Assembly: GCA_030295235.1 (NCBI GenBank)
Contig: AP026162.1
Location: forward strand, 558,001 to 622,000
Source of the DNA: Fistulifera solaris
Taxonomy: Eukaryota; Bacillariophyta; Bacillariophyceae; Naviculales; Stauroneidaceae
DNA: 64,000 bases
Direction of reading: 5' to 3'
The notes beneath the pieces are model-generated. The model was given only the letters and a program-made list of their open reading frames with translations, ran no database searches and was not told the origin of the DNA. Below are positions 20,533 to 33,696 of the stretch, one piece after another; within the stretch, counting starts at the first letter, position 1; every line of letters starts with the position of its first letter. The position numbers were made by a program, and so were the translations under genes.

Positions 20533-21810
20533 ATGAAGACTCTTTCAACAACCCAATTTCTCCTCCTGTTTGTTCTATTCGGAAAGTCCAAATCAAAGAA
20601 GACGATAAGGGGTGCTTCAGAGAACAACTTAAGGTTACAAAATGAGTTTCCGAGCATCGATGACACAGTAGAGATGGCGGCTCTTTCTGTGATTGTATAC
20701 ACGTTCCGCGATGTACTCGATGACACAGGCGTTTGTCAGATGGTGAATGAGCGAAATTTCAATACGACCGGCTTGCATGTTCCCGACGTCATTCAAAAGA
20801 ACACAGATATTGAGTGCCACTGGTATCTGCATGATCGAATACAAGGAACACAAGTCATGCTGGTTTCTTCTCCCTCCAAGAAGTACAACGCTTTAGTATT
20901 CGCTGGCACGGACAACATGAGGTCGGCGCTCACAGATGCGGATATCATGACGGTTCCGTTTGGTGATGGGGAAAGTACGGTATTGCCCCCCGATTTGGCA
21001 ATACGCGTCCATGCGGGTTTCAATCACGGTGTTTTTCTTCAAAAGATCTTTGCGCAAGTGCTGGACCATTTTCACGCGTTGCAGTCGAAATATCCTTCGC
21101 ATCGGCTGTTCACGACGGGTCATTCGCTGGGGGCGGCCGAGTCGATACTTGCGGCAGTCGCTCTTACCATGAAACAACGTGAACATAAGAGTCGCTATCG
21201 TTGGTGGCCTTGGAAGCGCAAAAAGACGGTTCAACCGATTACGAATATTAACTTTGGTTGTCCGAGAATTGGGAACGAGAACTGGAGAGCGTTTGTCGAC
21301 GACGATTCTTCCGTGGCAAATCTGGCCATCTGGCGACTTGTTCTGGGCTGGGATCTTGTACCACGCTTACCAGAACTATTCAAACACGTTGGTCACACCA
21401 TCGAGTTGCTGAAAAATAGTATTGCGGACGAAAGTGGGAGCAATGCCACTGCCGTGGCCTACTATCAACATTACGGAGACGAGTCTCTCGGGTTGGCGGG
21501 CGTCCCTTTTGGCTGGTCCGCCAAACCTTACATTTGGGTCCCAGGCGCCTTGTGGTCGCATCACGTCACCAAGTACTGGAGTGTATTAAATGATTGGGCC
21601 AACTCAACAGTGGAGCATCGAGCTGCGTGGGTGAGTGAGTTTGAAAAAGTGGATTCATCGCATAATAATAGCGACGACGGTAGATCAAGGAATGTTGACG
21701 ACGATTTCTGGGTGAATCCACCGGACGATGATTTCCGGTATAAAGACGATTTGCTCGATTCGCAACTCGAGCAAATGATATTGGATGAACCGTATCGCGC
21801 GGTTGCATAG
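20533..21810 (+). CDS. Class 3 lipase-family protein, secreted or endomembrane
   Basis: A 425-residue single-exon alpha/beta hydrolase. Residues 1-16 (MKTLSTTQFLLLFVLF) form a hydrophobic signal-peptide-like segment. The lipase_3 layout is clear: LVFAGTDN near 121-128, nucleophile elbow GHSLG with Ser198, FGCPRIGNENW at 241-251, Asp274 in WDLVPRLP and a His pair at 343-344 (SHHVTKYW). The tail is Asp-rich (DDFWVNPPDDDFRYKDD). The frame is open upstream to a TTG-type start, but the ATG at 20533 gives the signal peptide directly. Likely acts on membrane or storage glycerolipids; exact substrate unknown. Confidence 0.88.
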   Translation: MKTLSTTQFLLLFVLFGKSKSKKTIRGASENNLRLQNEFPSIDDTVEMAALSVIVYTFRDVLDDTGVCQMVNERNFNTTGLHVPDVIQKNTDIECHWYLHDRIQGTQVMLVSSPSKKYNALVFAGTDNMRSALTDADIMTVPFGDGESTVLPPDLAIRVHAGFNHGVFLQKIFAQVLDHFHALQSKYPSHRLFTTGHSLGAAESILAAVALTMKQREHKSRYRWWPWKRKKTVQPITNINFGCPRIGNENWRAFVDDDSSVANLAIWRLVLGWDLVPRLPELFKHVGHTIELLKNSIADESGSNATAVAYYQHYGDESLGLAGVPFGWSAKPYIWVPGALWSHHVTKYWSVLNDWANSTVEHRAAWVSEFEKVDSSHNNSDDGRSRNVDDDFWVNPPDDDFRYKDDLLDSQLEQMILDEPYRAVA

Positions 21811-21856
21811 TGCTGTATACTTGTATATTGTAATAGTTTCAATTTTCACGCTTGTC

Positions 21857-22806
21857 CTAATCGAGTTTTCTCCTAACAAGCACGGAGAAGATATAATAGT
21901 CGGCTATTGTATGAGTAAAGATCGGTAGCCAGATACTTCCTCCCGTTTGATCCGCCATCCACCCGAGGAGAAAACCGTAAAGAAAAGTCAAAGCAACTCC
22001 CGTCATGCCGCTGGGGATTCCGTAGTAATGTCGAATGCCAAACAGTGTTGCCTGCCCCAGGTTTGAGTACAACGTGATGCTGGGATCTGTTAGAATAGTA
22101 TTTGTGGAAATGCTTTGGATTGTTTCGAGCCAATTGAGATGGTTTTGGCCATAAAAGTGGGTATGCACGCAACGGCAAAGATTGACCGCCAAAGTACCCT
22201 TGCGGAAAGTTCTTCGCATATCGCGTTGATTGCTGCCAAGCTAAGCAGCTGTAAATGTTCTCGTCGTGTCAGAGCCCTCCCTAAAGACCCACGGACCATG
22301 CGGTTGACACCGGAATGATTTCCTCGCGATTGGGGGAGCTTGGACCATAGCTGTAATACAAAGTTGACAGTTAACGAGAAAAGGGTCACCGACAAAATCG
22401 CGACCCAAGAAGGTGAAAATCCAAGTCTCAGAAACATCGGAAACGAACCTAGCCCTGCTTGTGGTCCTGTGTGATACCACAGAAGAAAACCCACCAGAAT
22501 CTCACAGAATTTGGAAAGGCCGTGACCCAAAGGACCACCCTTCACAATCCAAAGTGGAACGAAAGAGAACAAGCGGGGCCATGATGCAGCTAGAAAAGAA
22601 GACAGACATCTCCACCATGCCAACGAGCATAGAAATGGCAGTACGGGTAAAAAATAAGACTCTCGTAAAGTCCAGTAGATTGCAAAGAAAGAGAGAACTG
22701 CCGAAGCAGCAATGTGAATGGCAACGCGTCGCGCATTGTTTCGGAAAAGAGTCCACCCTAAATCGTGCGTGATAGCTGTTAGAACTGTGAAGGCCACCAA
22801 TAACAT
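21857..22806 (-). CDS. CPBP-type intramembrane metalloprotease (CAAX protease/Abi family), one frame break
   Basis: A polytopic protein of about 315 residues starting at the first in-frame ATG (22806, MLLVAFTVLTAI). At least five hydrophobic segments are visible before the active site. Family motif 1 EExxxR is seen as EELSAR, followed by a frame change at the A4 run 22153-22156. Motif 2 is then LFGIRHYYG, and motif 3 appears in IFTHTIADYYIFS near the C-terminus. The frame change is consistent with one missing base. These enzymes process prenylated CAAX proteins or act in membrane quality control; the role here is not determined. Confidence 0.75.
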
Positions 22807-23056
22807 AAGCCAAGGATGGAGAACTCGAGAAACTTTGAGCAATTAGCCTCGGCATTGGATGCATCGTAAAAATAAATACTCCGTAAATTTTTTCGTCGTT
22901 GCGAAATAATCGTAGTGCCACGACTCAAATCAAAAACAGTCCCGGGCTACGTCTCTAGGGATTAATCTATGGGCCTTAGAAAAGCAATCGTCGATCGTGA
23001 AATGTTTACTCGTCGCGGCTCAGAAAAATAGCTAAAAAGTCCTAGCTCTCATTTAT

Positions 23057-24582
23057 TTAAGTCGAGTTCGGGACTTTTGTGAAAACAAAAAAGGAGCCAT
23101 GATGGCCGCGAAGAACTCTCATTGTTCGATCCGCATAGATTACGTCGATAAACGCCTTTCCGTGGCCACCAATTGGTCGATTGAGAGAGTATGCCATGGT
23201 TCCATCCTCCGACATACTCTCAGGAAGGTCCGCTCCCGCAAATACCCGCGCAGCTAAGATGCGCGCTGACTGAATAGTGGAACGGGAGGGTAACAATTCT
23301 TTGTCAAACAACTCTTTCCACTCACGCAAGTCTGCCTCCTCATTCTCTACTTCGAGTGCACCTCCTGTGAACCAGACAGTCAATCGGTTACTGACTTCGG
23401 GGTCAGGTAAGCAGTATCCATGATTCGTTAACAGGCATTTGATTGGACGACGAACGACATATTCATCACTTGACTGAGCTCCTACTTGTCCGCTTCGTGT
23501 TTGACCCGGTTCGATAGTTAGTGTAAAAACAAGGCTTCCAAACAAAGAAGAGGTTAGAGCAATGCATGATTGGCCAAACCCGAATATGTTGACAAAAGCT
23601 TACTCGTATTTCCGCAGTGGAGCCCGACCGGATAATGTGCTGGCTTTGATTAGACTAGCAGGATAGATCACAGGGCGGGCTTTCTCTTTCTCAGGATCCC
23701 AGGGACTTATTATATTAAAAGCCCCTTGCATAGAACATAACAATCCAGTCGGCCGAAACATATCGAAAGCAATACGACCAAGTGGAAAAGAATATCGCCG
23801 TTCTCGTTTTTGCCAATGCTTCCAGTGAGTTCAGACTTGGAAAGAGCTAGCCAAGTACCGTCAAGATTGCAACTTGCTGAAATATCTCCAGCTTTCCACC
23901 GTTGATCCGATCCGTGATCCCTGTAAAACTCTCCAAGTGTATTGATCAGCGAATGAAATTCAGGAGACGTTGTATCACCTCTGTTCCGACGAAGAAGCTG
24001 TATTAAAGTTGACTTCAATTCAGAAATTTGATGATTACGCCTGGATAGTGGTATTCTTTGCTCCATATAACTTATTGATGCGTCATCAGCCCCAGTTGTT
24101 ATATCCTTCTGCTCATGAAAAGCACCACTCGTCGATTCGGAAATTGCTTGACGGAAGCCTGGTTTCTTATCCGCTTGATCGTTCAATTTCTGACGTTTCG
24201 CTATTTGATCTCTCTCTTGTTGTTTGTCTTCCAGATAGCTTGCTTCTATCCACCACCTTTTAAACAGCTTGTCGGCATCAAGTGCCGCCGCATTCGCTTC
24301 ATCTGGATTTATCCCCTGCATCAAACATTCCGAGTAAAACTTAGCTCGTATCAAGGCTCTCTTCCGTTCCTCTTTTGGAATAGGCGCTACTTGAGGACGT
24401 GTAATGTTGGCTGTTACACAATTCTCTAAAACGAAATGGCGTGGAAGTTGATGAGACCCGCTCAACAGATGGCTGTTCCGATCTTTCGATGATCTTCCTG
24501 ATATTGAGGTTTCATCCCTTACGACGAATGCTCCACTCTCCGTGGAAAGAGTCTTGCCATCTAGTGGATTGTCTTTATTCAT
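23057..24582 (-). CDS. PAP/fibrillin-like domain protein, one frame break
   Basis: Exons 23604..24582 and 23057..23534. The intron 23535..23603 (GTAAGC...GGAAG) rejoins PLRKY-DLVFTLTIEPG. About 485 residues from ATG 24582 (MNKDNPLDG). The C-terminal half has plastid-lipid-associated/fibrillin features: NLDGTWLALSKSEL, LGRIAFDMFRPTG, and IDVIYADRTMRVLRGHHGSF with FVFTKV at the end. The frame changes inside LFPLGRIAF at the A4 run 23786-23789, consistent with one missing base. The N-terminal half is helical and charged with no recognised domain. No plastid presequence is obvious, so location is uncertain. Confidence 0.68.
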
Positions 24583-25467
24583 TCGATACAACCGCTGTAC
24601 GCCTCAAATAGCAATAAGAAGATTGTTGGCAATGTTGCTATTAATTGCAAAGGGTTTCATTGTTGTCTTATCGAAGGTCGATGCGGGGAGAAGCGAGAAA
24701 GAGTTGAATGTTGAATGCGAAAAGGACTGTTCTTCAAACGTCCGACTGTTTTTCGTTGCTCGTCGTCCTTCAGTATAAAACATTTCAAAGAACAGAAAGC
24801 AGAACACAAAGAATACAGAGAACAGCACGACTACAAAATAGGTGATACTTGGTCAATGCGAGACAGCCGCCTTTTCAGAAAGTGCCGAAGTGCGATGTGC
24901 GACGTCATAAGACGTGTCTAATCCGTACTAAAAACACAACAGTATTTGTTTCTGTGTACTCGGAGTACCTTTTTTCTTCCGTTCTGATCTTCTGTCATCG
25001 TTCTTCATTCTTCATAAACTACTGTTCACTTTATACTGCAAATGACCATTATGTCCGTTTATTCCGATGATCGACGTTTTTCTGTTCTTCATTTTTCACT
25101 CGATCAGAAATTCCCACCGACCAGCAAGCGACGAAAGAAAATGAGACCACTTGACCATGAAGCTGTTATTCTTGCCACAAAGGGGTGTTCACAACACAAG
25201 CCCAGGCATAGCTAGCCTACGGAGGTGTGAAGGAAGGCTTTGTTGGGGTCATCACCCTGGGTTGTCGGAGTGGCTCTCGATTACGACGAAGCTAATTTCT
25301 TGGGCAATCCGCTTAGTTGATTCCACCTTTTAAGAAAATTGACCATCACGCCATTTTACTTTCCATCTGATCGTTTCAAAACAGTACAATGACTACGAAA
25401 ACAAGTCTTAACGAAACTGCAGATTGCAAAGTTTCTTCTTGTCTTTTCGAGAAGCTAACGATCTAAC
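24583..25467. other. Intergenic stretch, no gene recognised
   Basis: An 885-bp region holding only short frames on both strands and no recognisable RNA gene or repeat. It should contain the promoter of the PAP/fibrillin-like gene and the 3' flank of the NELF-C/D-like gene. Confidence 0.4.
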
Positions 25468-28099
25468 TTAATTAGCTACTTTGTAAGCAAACGCCAGCGT
25501 AATTACGAGTGACGTATCTTCCGGAGATGCGGTGCGTTCAAAAGATAAAAGCATTTCGCGGAATAGCTCTTGGTTCGACTCTGTGAAGTAAGTCGATCTT
25601 ACCGCGTCGATGCACTTGGGAGTTTTCAGGAATAATCCGAAGCAGCGAACAAATTCCGAAGAAACGGGTGGTCTAGCACACTCGAGCACTCCACCGACAA
25701 AGTAACGAATGAGAGATGCATCCAAATCAGACGATCCGTGCTGCTCCATTTTGTGGGATAATTTTCCAAGTACATCCGGTATCTCGCCTTCCAAGAGTAG
25801 AATGATAAGTAGCCGGATACTTTGTTCCTTGATTGTGGTCACCTTTTGATACGAAATATCTTGGTTCGAGTGTCCCAGGAAATTGACGGCAACGTCTATG
25901 ATCCGCTTTCGTGTGAATGGATGCTTCACACTGATAGTGCGGAGCAATGATAGAATGCTTACAGAAATCGTCGGAAACGCGGGAGAGCTTGCAAAATCTG
26001 TGCCGTGGGTGAACGCCTCGGCCCAAATGACAACGCCCTGAGCAATCGCAGCGCAGTTTAGCGCTAGCGAGCATAGCTTTTCGCCCGGTGATGTTCCACT
26101 CTTTGTCTCGTCCAAAAGCACCAGAAAAGAAACCATAGTTTCTAGCTGTTCACAAAGCTGACTCGCCTGAACTATCATCCTTGTAAGAGCTACTTCGTCC
26201 GAATAATCGCCCGCCATACCCCCCCTCTTCTCCTGCGGCTTTTTCTGCAGCTAGGACAGCAAATGCTAATAACCTTGCGCACTTGTTGCGGAGTACTGGA
26301 GCGACGACTCGCGTTGATCCTGGCTTGAATAAGTGTTCCAATAGGGCTTTGATTGCGACAGGGTGTTGGACGAAAAGCCTCCCAGTATCCGCGAAGGACG
26401 TGATATCAATGCCGCTGGGAAGAAGAGAATCCAGGACTACGTCATCAAGTTGCATTCCAACAGAGTGTCGGCGAAGAAAGGATAATAAAGCGGTCTCTAG
26501 TTTTCTTTTCGTCCCGTTGCCGTTCACCACATGTTGCTCATTGGATTCCGGATCATTCTTCACACGTCTCCTTTCGCTTTGATGAAGTTCACTCATAGTC
26601 AAAGCAACATCCAGTCTTCGCTTTCGAAACAAATGCGAAGTACCACTGGCATTTGATGGAGCTGACGGGTCGATCATTGAGTTTTCAAGACTTTGCGAAA
26701 GAGCACGCCATTTCCGAATAGCTCTGTTAAGTCGGGAGCCAGTGCTACTCCCGGCAACCTCCAGCGCCCGACTTACCAAATGACGTAGCATTTCCATCGA
26801 ATACAAATATGTGTACGAAGTAGAACAACAAGCTCTCACCAAATCGTCAACAAGATCATCTAGCTCCACGGCTGAAGAAATGTCGCTTTCGGCTGACACT
26901 GATACATTCCCAACAATTGTTAGCTCAGACTGCAGCATAGCATTGAAAACTGCAAAATGATCGGATTGGTTCACTCGCTTTGCAATTTCCCGGTGGTGGC
27001 CGCGCTTGGATATTGCCTGCAAGCAATAAATGAGAACAGCACTGTCCTTATGCACTGCGGAGAGATCGATGAGAAGCTTCCGCCATCGAGATGAGTCCAT
27101 CATTTCTTCCAGAAAAGCAGCTTCTGCTTTTGAAAGGTTCAAGATTCGATCGCCTGTTTCTTTCGAGAAACGTTCCTTCACAAAGCGGCTGATTACACCT
27201 TGAGTAATTTCGCGTACTGCATCCGTTGACTCTTGTGATGGACCATCCGCAGGTGTACCAGCAGAAGATGTAGCAGCTGTACGAAAATCAGCAAGCCAAC
27301 GCCCCAGAAGCCCACAAATAGCCGTTTGACCGTGATAGTTATCAATGAGTGACGTGATCGCTTTCTGAGGCTGTCCACCTTCACTTCGTACAACTTCCGC
27401 CACGTTTTTGATACAAGTAGGCTCTAGGATGGAATCGGTTTGATTCAAAGCAGCTTCCGCTTCCTGAACACGTAATACTTCCGGATCTACCCACTGTTTT
27501 TGGCTTTCTTGTTTCGCTGTCTCCGAAGCATCTTCTTTCGGCGATCCATGACGCTCTCCGTCGCCTTCCATTTCCATTTGCATAGACTCCCCACCGGTGT
27601 CGATGAGACCGCGATCAATGTCTACAATGGTTGCTGATCCTTCGACAGCCTCTGTTCCAGCTGTCTCCTCGTCAACTTCCAGATCTTCAGCGGACACGAC
27701 ATGTTCGTCCGGTTTCTCCCATTGTGTTTCCCCCGTTGATGAGTTGTAATAGTACTCGCGTCCTTCTTCGTCTTTGTATGCAATCCATTGTGAGACAACC
27801 TCTTCGGTGGGCTTTTCTGCTGAGTTGTCGCCGGCTTCTTGCTGATTACTGGTTGCTTCCGCTTGCTGAGCATCGATATTCGCTCCGTCGGTATTGACAT
27901 CATCCGTTGTGGCCACCGCAGTTTCCTCCCCCTCCACTATTTCCGGTGGATTGAACTTCCCATCTTCCGGTGGATCCCACGAGCTTTCTTCAGTGACGCT
28001 GTTGTAGTAATAAAGCCGGCCTTCTTCATCATAGTAGGCGGACCAATCATGCACGTCGCTTTCTATTTGTGGTGTTTTTTCTGTTGTTAGTTCAGACAT
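25468..28099 (-). CDS. NELFCD: WW-domain/TH1 protein, NELF-C/D-like transcription elongation factor
   Basis: About 876 residues. Two WW domains lie near the N-terminus: residues about 18-46 (WSAYYDEEGRLYYYNSVTEE then SSWDPP) and about 102-132 (WIAYKDEEGREYYYNSSTGE then TQWEKP). They are followed by an acidic linker and a long TH1/NELF-C/D helical domain: LEPTCIKNVAEVVRSEGG, LIDNYHGQTAICGLLGRWLADF, and at the C-terminus DASLIRYFVGGVLECARPP with SSEFVRCFG. The last part lies in another frame, joined at the G7 run 26219-26225, where one base too many explains the change (EEGGMAGDYSDE). NELF pauses RNA polymerase II. WW domains would bind proline-rich partners, possibly the polymerase tail (inference). 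Confidence 0.8.
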
Positions 28100-28869
28100 T
28101 GCATTCGGTGTATCCCAAGGGGGACTTAACTCAATGGTTGTTATACTACTATTAAGTCAATTGAGCTTTAGGATGGTGATGTACTCTGCGATGGCGATGA
28201 ATATTGAATGATGTTGTTGTTGATAAAGTGCGGGGTGCGGTGCGAAGGCCAAAAATCATGGGCAATCCCCTTGCATTTTTGAGCAAAAAATCACGGTTTA
28301 ATACAATAAGTCTATTAAGTACACTTCCAGGCTATATGAATCAAAAAAAGTAGTCTTAAGGTCAGAGCGGTATTTAAGTAGCGCGACATGTCGGAGCGTG
28401 TATCAAAAATGTGTCTCAGGATGCACGGACAGACTGGACCCTCTTTTCAGACTCGTGACCAAAATAAGAGACCGTGACTCGACTTCTGCTACTGTTTACT
28501 TGATATACGATTTCAGTATGACAGCTTTTGAATGTCATTCCTTTATAATAAATCATCCTTGCATCGTACTGCTACCAAGCATATAGCAAAATTACTTGTT
28601 TGTGACAGAAATGTTGTTCCACTCTGACCGTCTCTCGCGGCCGCATTTTTCCCACCACTCCTCCGGTTTTGTGAAGAGAGATGACTGCATCGCATCATCG
28701 TCGGCCTTTCTCGGTTCTCGTGAAGAGTAATCCAGCAAAAGAATAGACATCATTTCCACGTTTCACTACATAGACACTTTCTACTCTTCTTTTATCAGAA
28801 CAAAAAGTTGACGGTCGGCAGTAATCGAAGAGAGGCAGCGCAAGGCATTCGACATTCAGAGACGCTCCC
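28100..28869. other. Intergenic, divergent promoter region
   Basis: A 770-bp spacer between the NELF-C/D-like gene and the ABCC transporter. It contains a small GATG-rich patch near 28170-28210. No gene, hairpin or known repeat is recognised. Confidence 0.35.
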
Positions 28870-31800
28870 ATGACTTCGTATGGCAGCATCCAGGGAAACA
28901 CGTCGCCGTCGAACACCGACCTTCATGAGACAACTCCCCTCGTGAATGGTAGAAACGACAGCAACAATGAGCACATATCGACAAAGTGTAGTTACTGGTC
29001 GAAACTTACCTTTCACTGGTTTACTCCAGTTCTGTATCGAGGAAACGAAAAACTCAAACTTGATCAAGACGATCTTGACCTCGTGCCTTTGTTAAATGAC
29101 TGCGAGACCGACTATGTAACGAACACCTTCGATATGTATTGGGGGCAAGAGCTGCAGAAGGACTCTCCGTGTTTGGTAACCGCATTGACACGGGCATTTG
29201 GGGCGGAATATTTAGAGGGTGCTGCCTTGAAACTCGTGCATGATCTCTGCTTATTTGTGGGGCCACAAGTTCTCCACAGCATGATTGTTTTTCTGAGAGA
29301 TCCCGATGCACCACTGATATGGGGTTTGTGGCTCATTTTCGCTGTGACGATAAGTCAGTTGGCCATGAGCATTTGCCTCCGGCACTACTTTTACAAGGTA
29401 AGTGATTTAAGACAGCCGCTAAATCTTGAATCAGTTCCAATTTGGCACAACTCACTGTTCCCTTCAAGTGCTACACAACTGGACTGCGAACTAGAACAGC
29501 AATTGTCATGGCAGTCTATCGAAAAGCTCTACTTTTAAGTCCGGAGGAAAGACAAAGTCGTAGCATCGGTGAGATCACTAATCTTGCTTCGATTGATGCA
29601 CAACGCTTACAAGGTACGAAAGGAACCTTGTTTTCAGATTGTTAAATTGCATGTTTCTCACCGACAATCATTGATCAAAAATAGACTTGACAACGTATTT
29701 GAATGCTGTTTGGTCTAGTCCCCTCCAGATTGGCCTCGCTCTTTTCTTTCTGTGGAGGCAACTGGGTCCGAGCTCGCTGGGAGGCGTATCCGTCATCATT
29801 ATTATGATCCCAGTAACAAAGTACATAGCGACTTGGATGGGCAATATGCAAGCAAGTCTGATGAAAGCAAAAGACGAAAGAGTGGAGCTAAACGCAGAAG
29901 TGTTGGGCGGAATGAAAGTTATCAAGTTTCAAGCTTGGGAAGAGTCGTTTCAAAAAAGAATACAAACGCTTCGTGAAGCAGAGTTAGCGCAACTGCTGCG
30001 ATACTTTTTGGGGACCTCATTTTCTCGCATGTTGTGGGTATTCACACCACTCTTGGTTGCTCTTGCAACCTTTTCTGCTTACGTTTGGAGTGGTCATAAA
30101 CTCGATGTGGCTTCAGCGCTGACTGCTTTATCTCTTTTCGATCTTCTTCGATTTCCACTATTTATGTTGCCGCAAAGTAAGTTACTTCGAAATTAGTTCT
30201 TGCTTCTTCGGTGTGCGTGTCTTCTCATATTCGGAATGACAGCCATCAATTCAATCATTGAAGCAGCAGTTTCAATTGATCGCCTTCGAAGCTTTTTCAT
30301 TAGCGAAGAGCATCATGCGGTAGGACCGGGAAATCTGACAGAAAACGGAATCAACGTTAATGGTGTTTCGGCTGTATATGGTTCGAAAAGCACAGAAGGA
30401 GGGACTACTGCTCGAGCAGAGCGAAAGGGCACACTGGAGAAGGATAGGGAAGTTGCTATTCTGAGAGCCTTACTTTTAGACGCTGAACAAGAAATCCAGA
30501 AACTGCAAGGTGAACAATCCGATTCGCGCCAAGAGCCAGTAATTGACCAGGCAAGCTCGTCGCTTTGTCTGCGAAGGGTAAATTTTAAAATTCACCAAGG
30601 AGAAGTTATCGCGATTGTGGGCTCAGTTGGTAGTGGGAAAAGTTCGCTGATTAATAGCATTCTCGGCGAATTACGAATACTGACAGGCAAAACTGAAGTT
30701 AAGGGAACCTTGGCGTATTTTTCTCAGACCCCTTTTATCATGAACGCATCCGTCCGCGATAACATATTGTTCGGTCATGTGAACGAGCCTGTCGACGAAA
30801 ATCTTTATCAGCGCGCGCTCGATTGCTGTGCTTTGCGGCATGATCTGTCTTTATTACCCGATGGTGATCAGACTGAAATAGGTGAAAGAGGTATTACATT
30901 GTCGGGTGGGCAGAAAGCGAGAGTTGCTCTGGCGCGAGCTGTGTATCATAGAGCCGATATCACACTCGTTGACGATGCTCTTTCGGCTGTTGATGCGCAC
31001 GTTGCGAAGCACTTGTTTGATCGAGCTATTCTTGACGAGTTGATGCAGCCTACTATCCCAGGTAGTATGCGCAGTGTCGTCTTGGTTACCAATGCTCTTC
31101 AATACTTGAATCATCCTAGAATCAACAAAATATACGTCATTGAAGACGGTCGGATTGTGGAGGAAGGTTCTTACAATTCATTATCAAACAACTCAGATTC
31201 AGTCTTCGCCCGAATTTTATCGGTAATAAAAGATAACAAAGTGTCGAAAGACCTGTCAGAAACTGAAGACGATTTGAATACGGAACCAAAAAAAACTCTA
31301 ACTTCCACTTTAAGCGATAACGGACATAATCTTACAGCAAAGGACGCAAAACCGTCTAAGCTGGTTTCCGAAGAGCTAAGAAAAACAGGGAAAATTTCTA
31401 CTGAGGCATATTTATCTTGGATACATGCATCAGGTGGCTTCATGATTGCCTTTTTCATTTTGGTTCTGTTCGCCGCGGGTGAGGGGGTGGGCTTTCTCTC
31501 GAATTGGTGGTTGACTTACTGGTCTCGACATGCAGACGAGGCAAGTCAGTTTAGTTTTCTCAGTACATACGCTATCATCAATCTATCTGCTGCTTTGGCA
31601 GGGGTTTTCCGCATGCTTTTTGTTGCTTTGGTCAGCCTCAAGGCCTCTCGTCATGTAAGATAATTCGTTTTCCTTTGTGCTGATTGCCATTTCCTTTCCA
31701 TTCTAATGTGGTCTCATTGCAGTTGTTTGATGGTCTGCTGAACGCGGTCCTCTTTGCGCCCATGTCATTCTTCGACACGACGCCTGTCGGGCGGTTGGTG

Positions 31801-33459
31801 AACCGATTTAGTAAAGGTACGTTGGAAACTGATTCACTAGCAGATGTATAAACTTTCAGAGAAGCCAGCACCTCATGATTCGTTTCACCAGATGTTTACA
31901 CCATTGACGAGCAATTGGTTCAAACACTCAGAATGTACTTGCAGACTCTTTTTTCGATCTTAAGTACATTTGTAGTCATATCAGGTGTAACTCCGACGTT
32001 TCTTGTCGGACTTGTCCCACTTTGTCTGTTTTATATATCAGAGCAGCGCTTTTTTTACGGTAAGTCTCGAAATACCTGTCCTTGCAAATTTGGCGTCCGC
32101 ATTTGTCTTATGCAATAAATTCTTGTAGCTTACGTACCGCGAGTTAAAACGACTTGACTCTGTTCTGCGATCGCCGATCTATGCGCTTTTGGGCGAAACA
32201 ATAGATGGAGTTGCATGTATCCGAGCTTTTTCAGCACAAAGATCACTGACAGATAGGCTCAAAGTTATGCTTAATGAACAGCAGCATGCATACTTTTTGA
32301 CATGCACAGCACAATCATGGCTGGCCGTTAGGTTGGAGCTAATCGGAACTTTGGTAATCACTTTCGCTACAACAAGTGCAGTCGTGGAGCATGCTCTGTT
32401 TGGCGCAGATGAGACTTTCGCTGGATTGGCAGGACTGGCAATCTCATACGCTTTATCGGTCACGCAATCACTGAATTGGAGTGTTCGTATGGCCAGTGAT
32501 CTCGAAGCTAATATGGTGGCCGTCGAGAGGGTTCAGGAATATTCCCAGATTCGTCATGAGGGGCTTCGCAATGCCGAGCTTGACGAAAAACTTACCCCAA
32601 CTTGGCCGACGCACGGCGAAATTGTCTTCAAAGGAGCAAAGCTGCGTTACCGTCCCAACCTTCCTTTAGTTCTCAAAGGCCTCGATTTACACATACCTTC
32701 AGGGTCTAAGATTGGTGTTGTTGGGCGCACAGGTTCGTTTCAATTTTCTCTTTGAAATTCCGTTTTATTATTAATTCGACTCGATTTCTCATCGGTTTAT
32801 GTTTGGCTTCATTAGGGGCTGGAAAGTCGACGCTTATGGTGGCGCTGATGAGAATAGTTGAATTGGATGAAGGAAGTATTTCGATTGATGGTGTTGACAT
32901 TCGACAGATTGGTCTAGGAAAACTTAGACGAAATGTTGCCGTTATACCTCAAGATCCAGTTCTGTTTAGCGGAACAATACGAAGCAACCTTGATCCATTT
33001 GACGAATTCAGCGATGAGCAGCTACACGCAGTTCTTGAAAGTGTTGGTCTGTACAAGAGAACCATGGAGGGATCAATGCACAGTTACTCATCGCTACCGT
33101 TGGCCCGGGTTGATTCCATCGATGACTCAGTAGCTGAAGGTGGTATTAACTATTCCGTTGGACAGCGGCAACTTGTAGTAATAGCCAGAGCACTTCTCCA
33201 GGGAGCGAAGATAGTCATCATCGATGAAGCTACGGCAGCGGTTGATGCAGAGACCGACGCTGCAATTCAAAGAGTCTTGAGAATGGAGTTTGCTAATGCT
33301 ACATGTCTAACTGTCGCTCACCGATTGAACACGATCATGGACAGCGATTTTATTCTAGTCATGGACGATGGTAAACTTGCCGAGTTTGACAAGCCCGATG
33401 CTCTTGTGCGAAAGGGTGGCTTGTTTAGAGATCTTGTCAAAGCTGCTTCTCACGATTAA
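28870..33459 (+). CDS. ABCC-type (MRP) ABC transporter, one frame break
   Basis: Eight exons: 28870..29397, 29469..29613, 29685..30176, 30243..31654, 31723..31816, 31892..32059, 32129..32732 and 32816..33459, all with GT-AG borders. The 1362-residue full transporter is arranged TMD1-NBD1-TMD2-NBD2 without a TMD0. NBD1: Walker [11 protein letters not shown] near residue 514, signature [15 protein letters not shown] and Walker [19 protein letters not shown]2: Walker A GRTGAGKSTL near 1147, a variant signature [16 protein letters not shown] and Walker [19 protein letters not shown] proteins export glutathione or metal-thiol conjugates and organic anions. Exons 6 and 7 join in frame only if the T7 run 32050-32056 has one base too many ([16 protein letters not shown]). 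Confidence 0.92.
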
Positions 33460-33696
33460 AAATAACATTTTGGTAATTTCCGTATATCACGGCTATGCTA
33501 GTAATAGAATCCGCCACTTCTCCACTAATAAAATCGGTATTTGGGAAGATGAGATGTTTCCCGAGACGTTCCCTTGCTGCAAAAACTAGAAGTAGTAGAA
33601 GACGCGCTCCTTAACTTTAAAGAACTCTCGCATTCACATGAGGAGCTACGAAACAATATCTTTAAGAAATCCACTGTTCCGTTATTAATGCTGTCA

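Noticed and set aside
24583-25467. tRNA or other structured RNA gene in the longest featureless spacer
   Set aside because: No convincing A-box/B-box pair or clover-leaf could be found by eye.
29442-29645. Separate small genes inside the ABCC locus
   Set aside because: These frames are exon pieces with intron read-through; GT-AG splicing joins them into one transporter.
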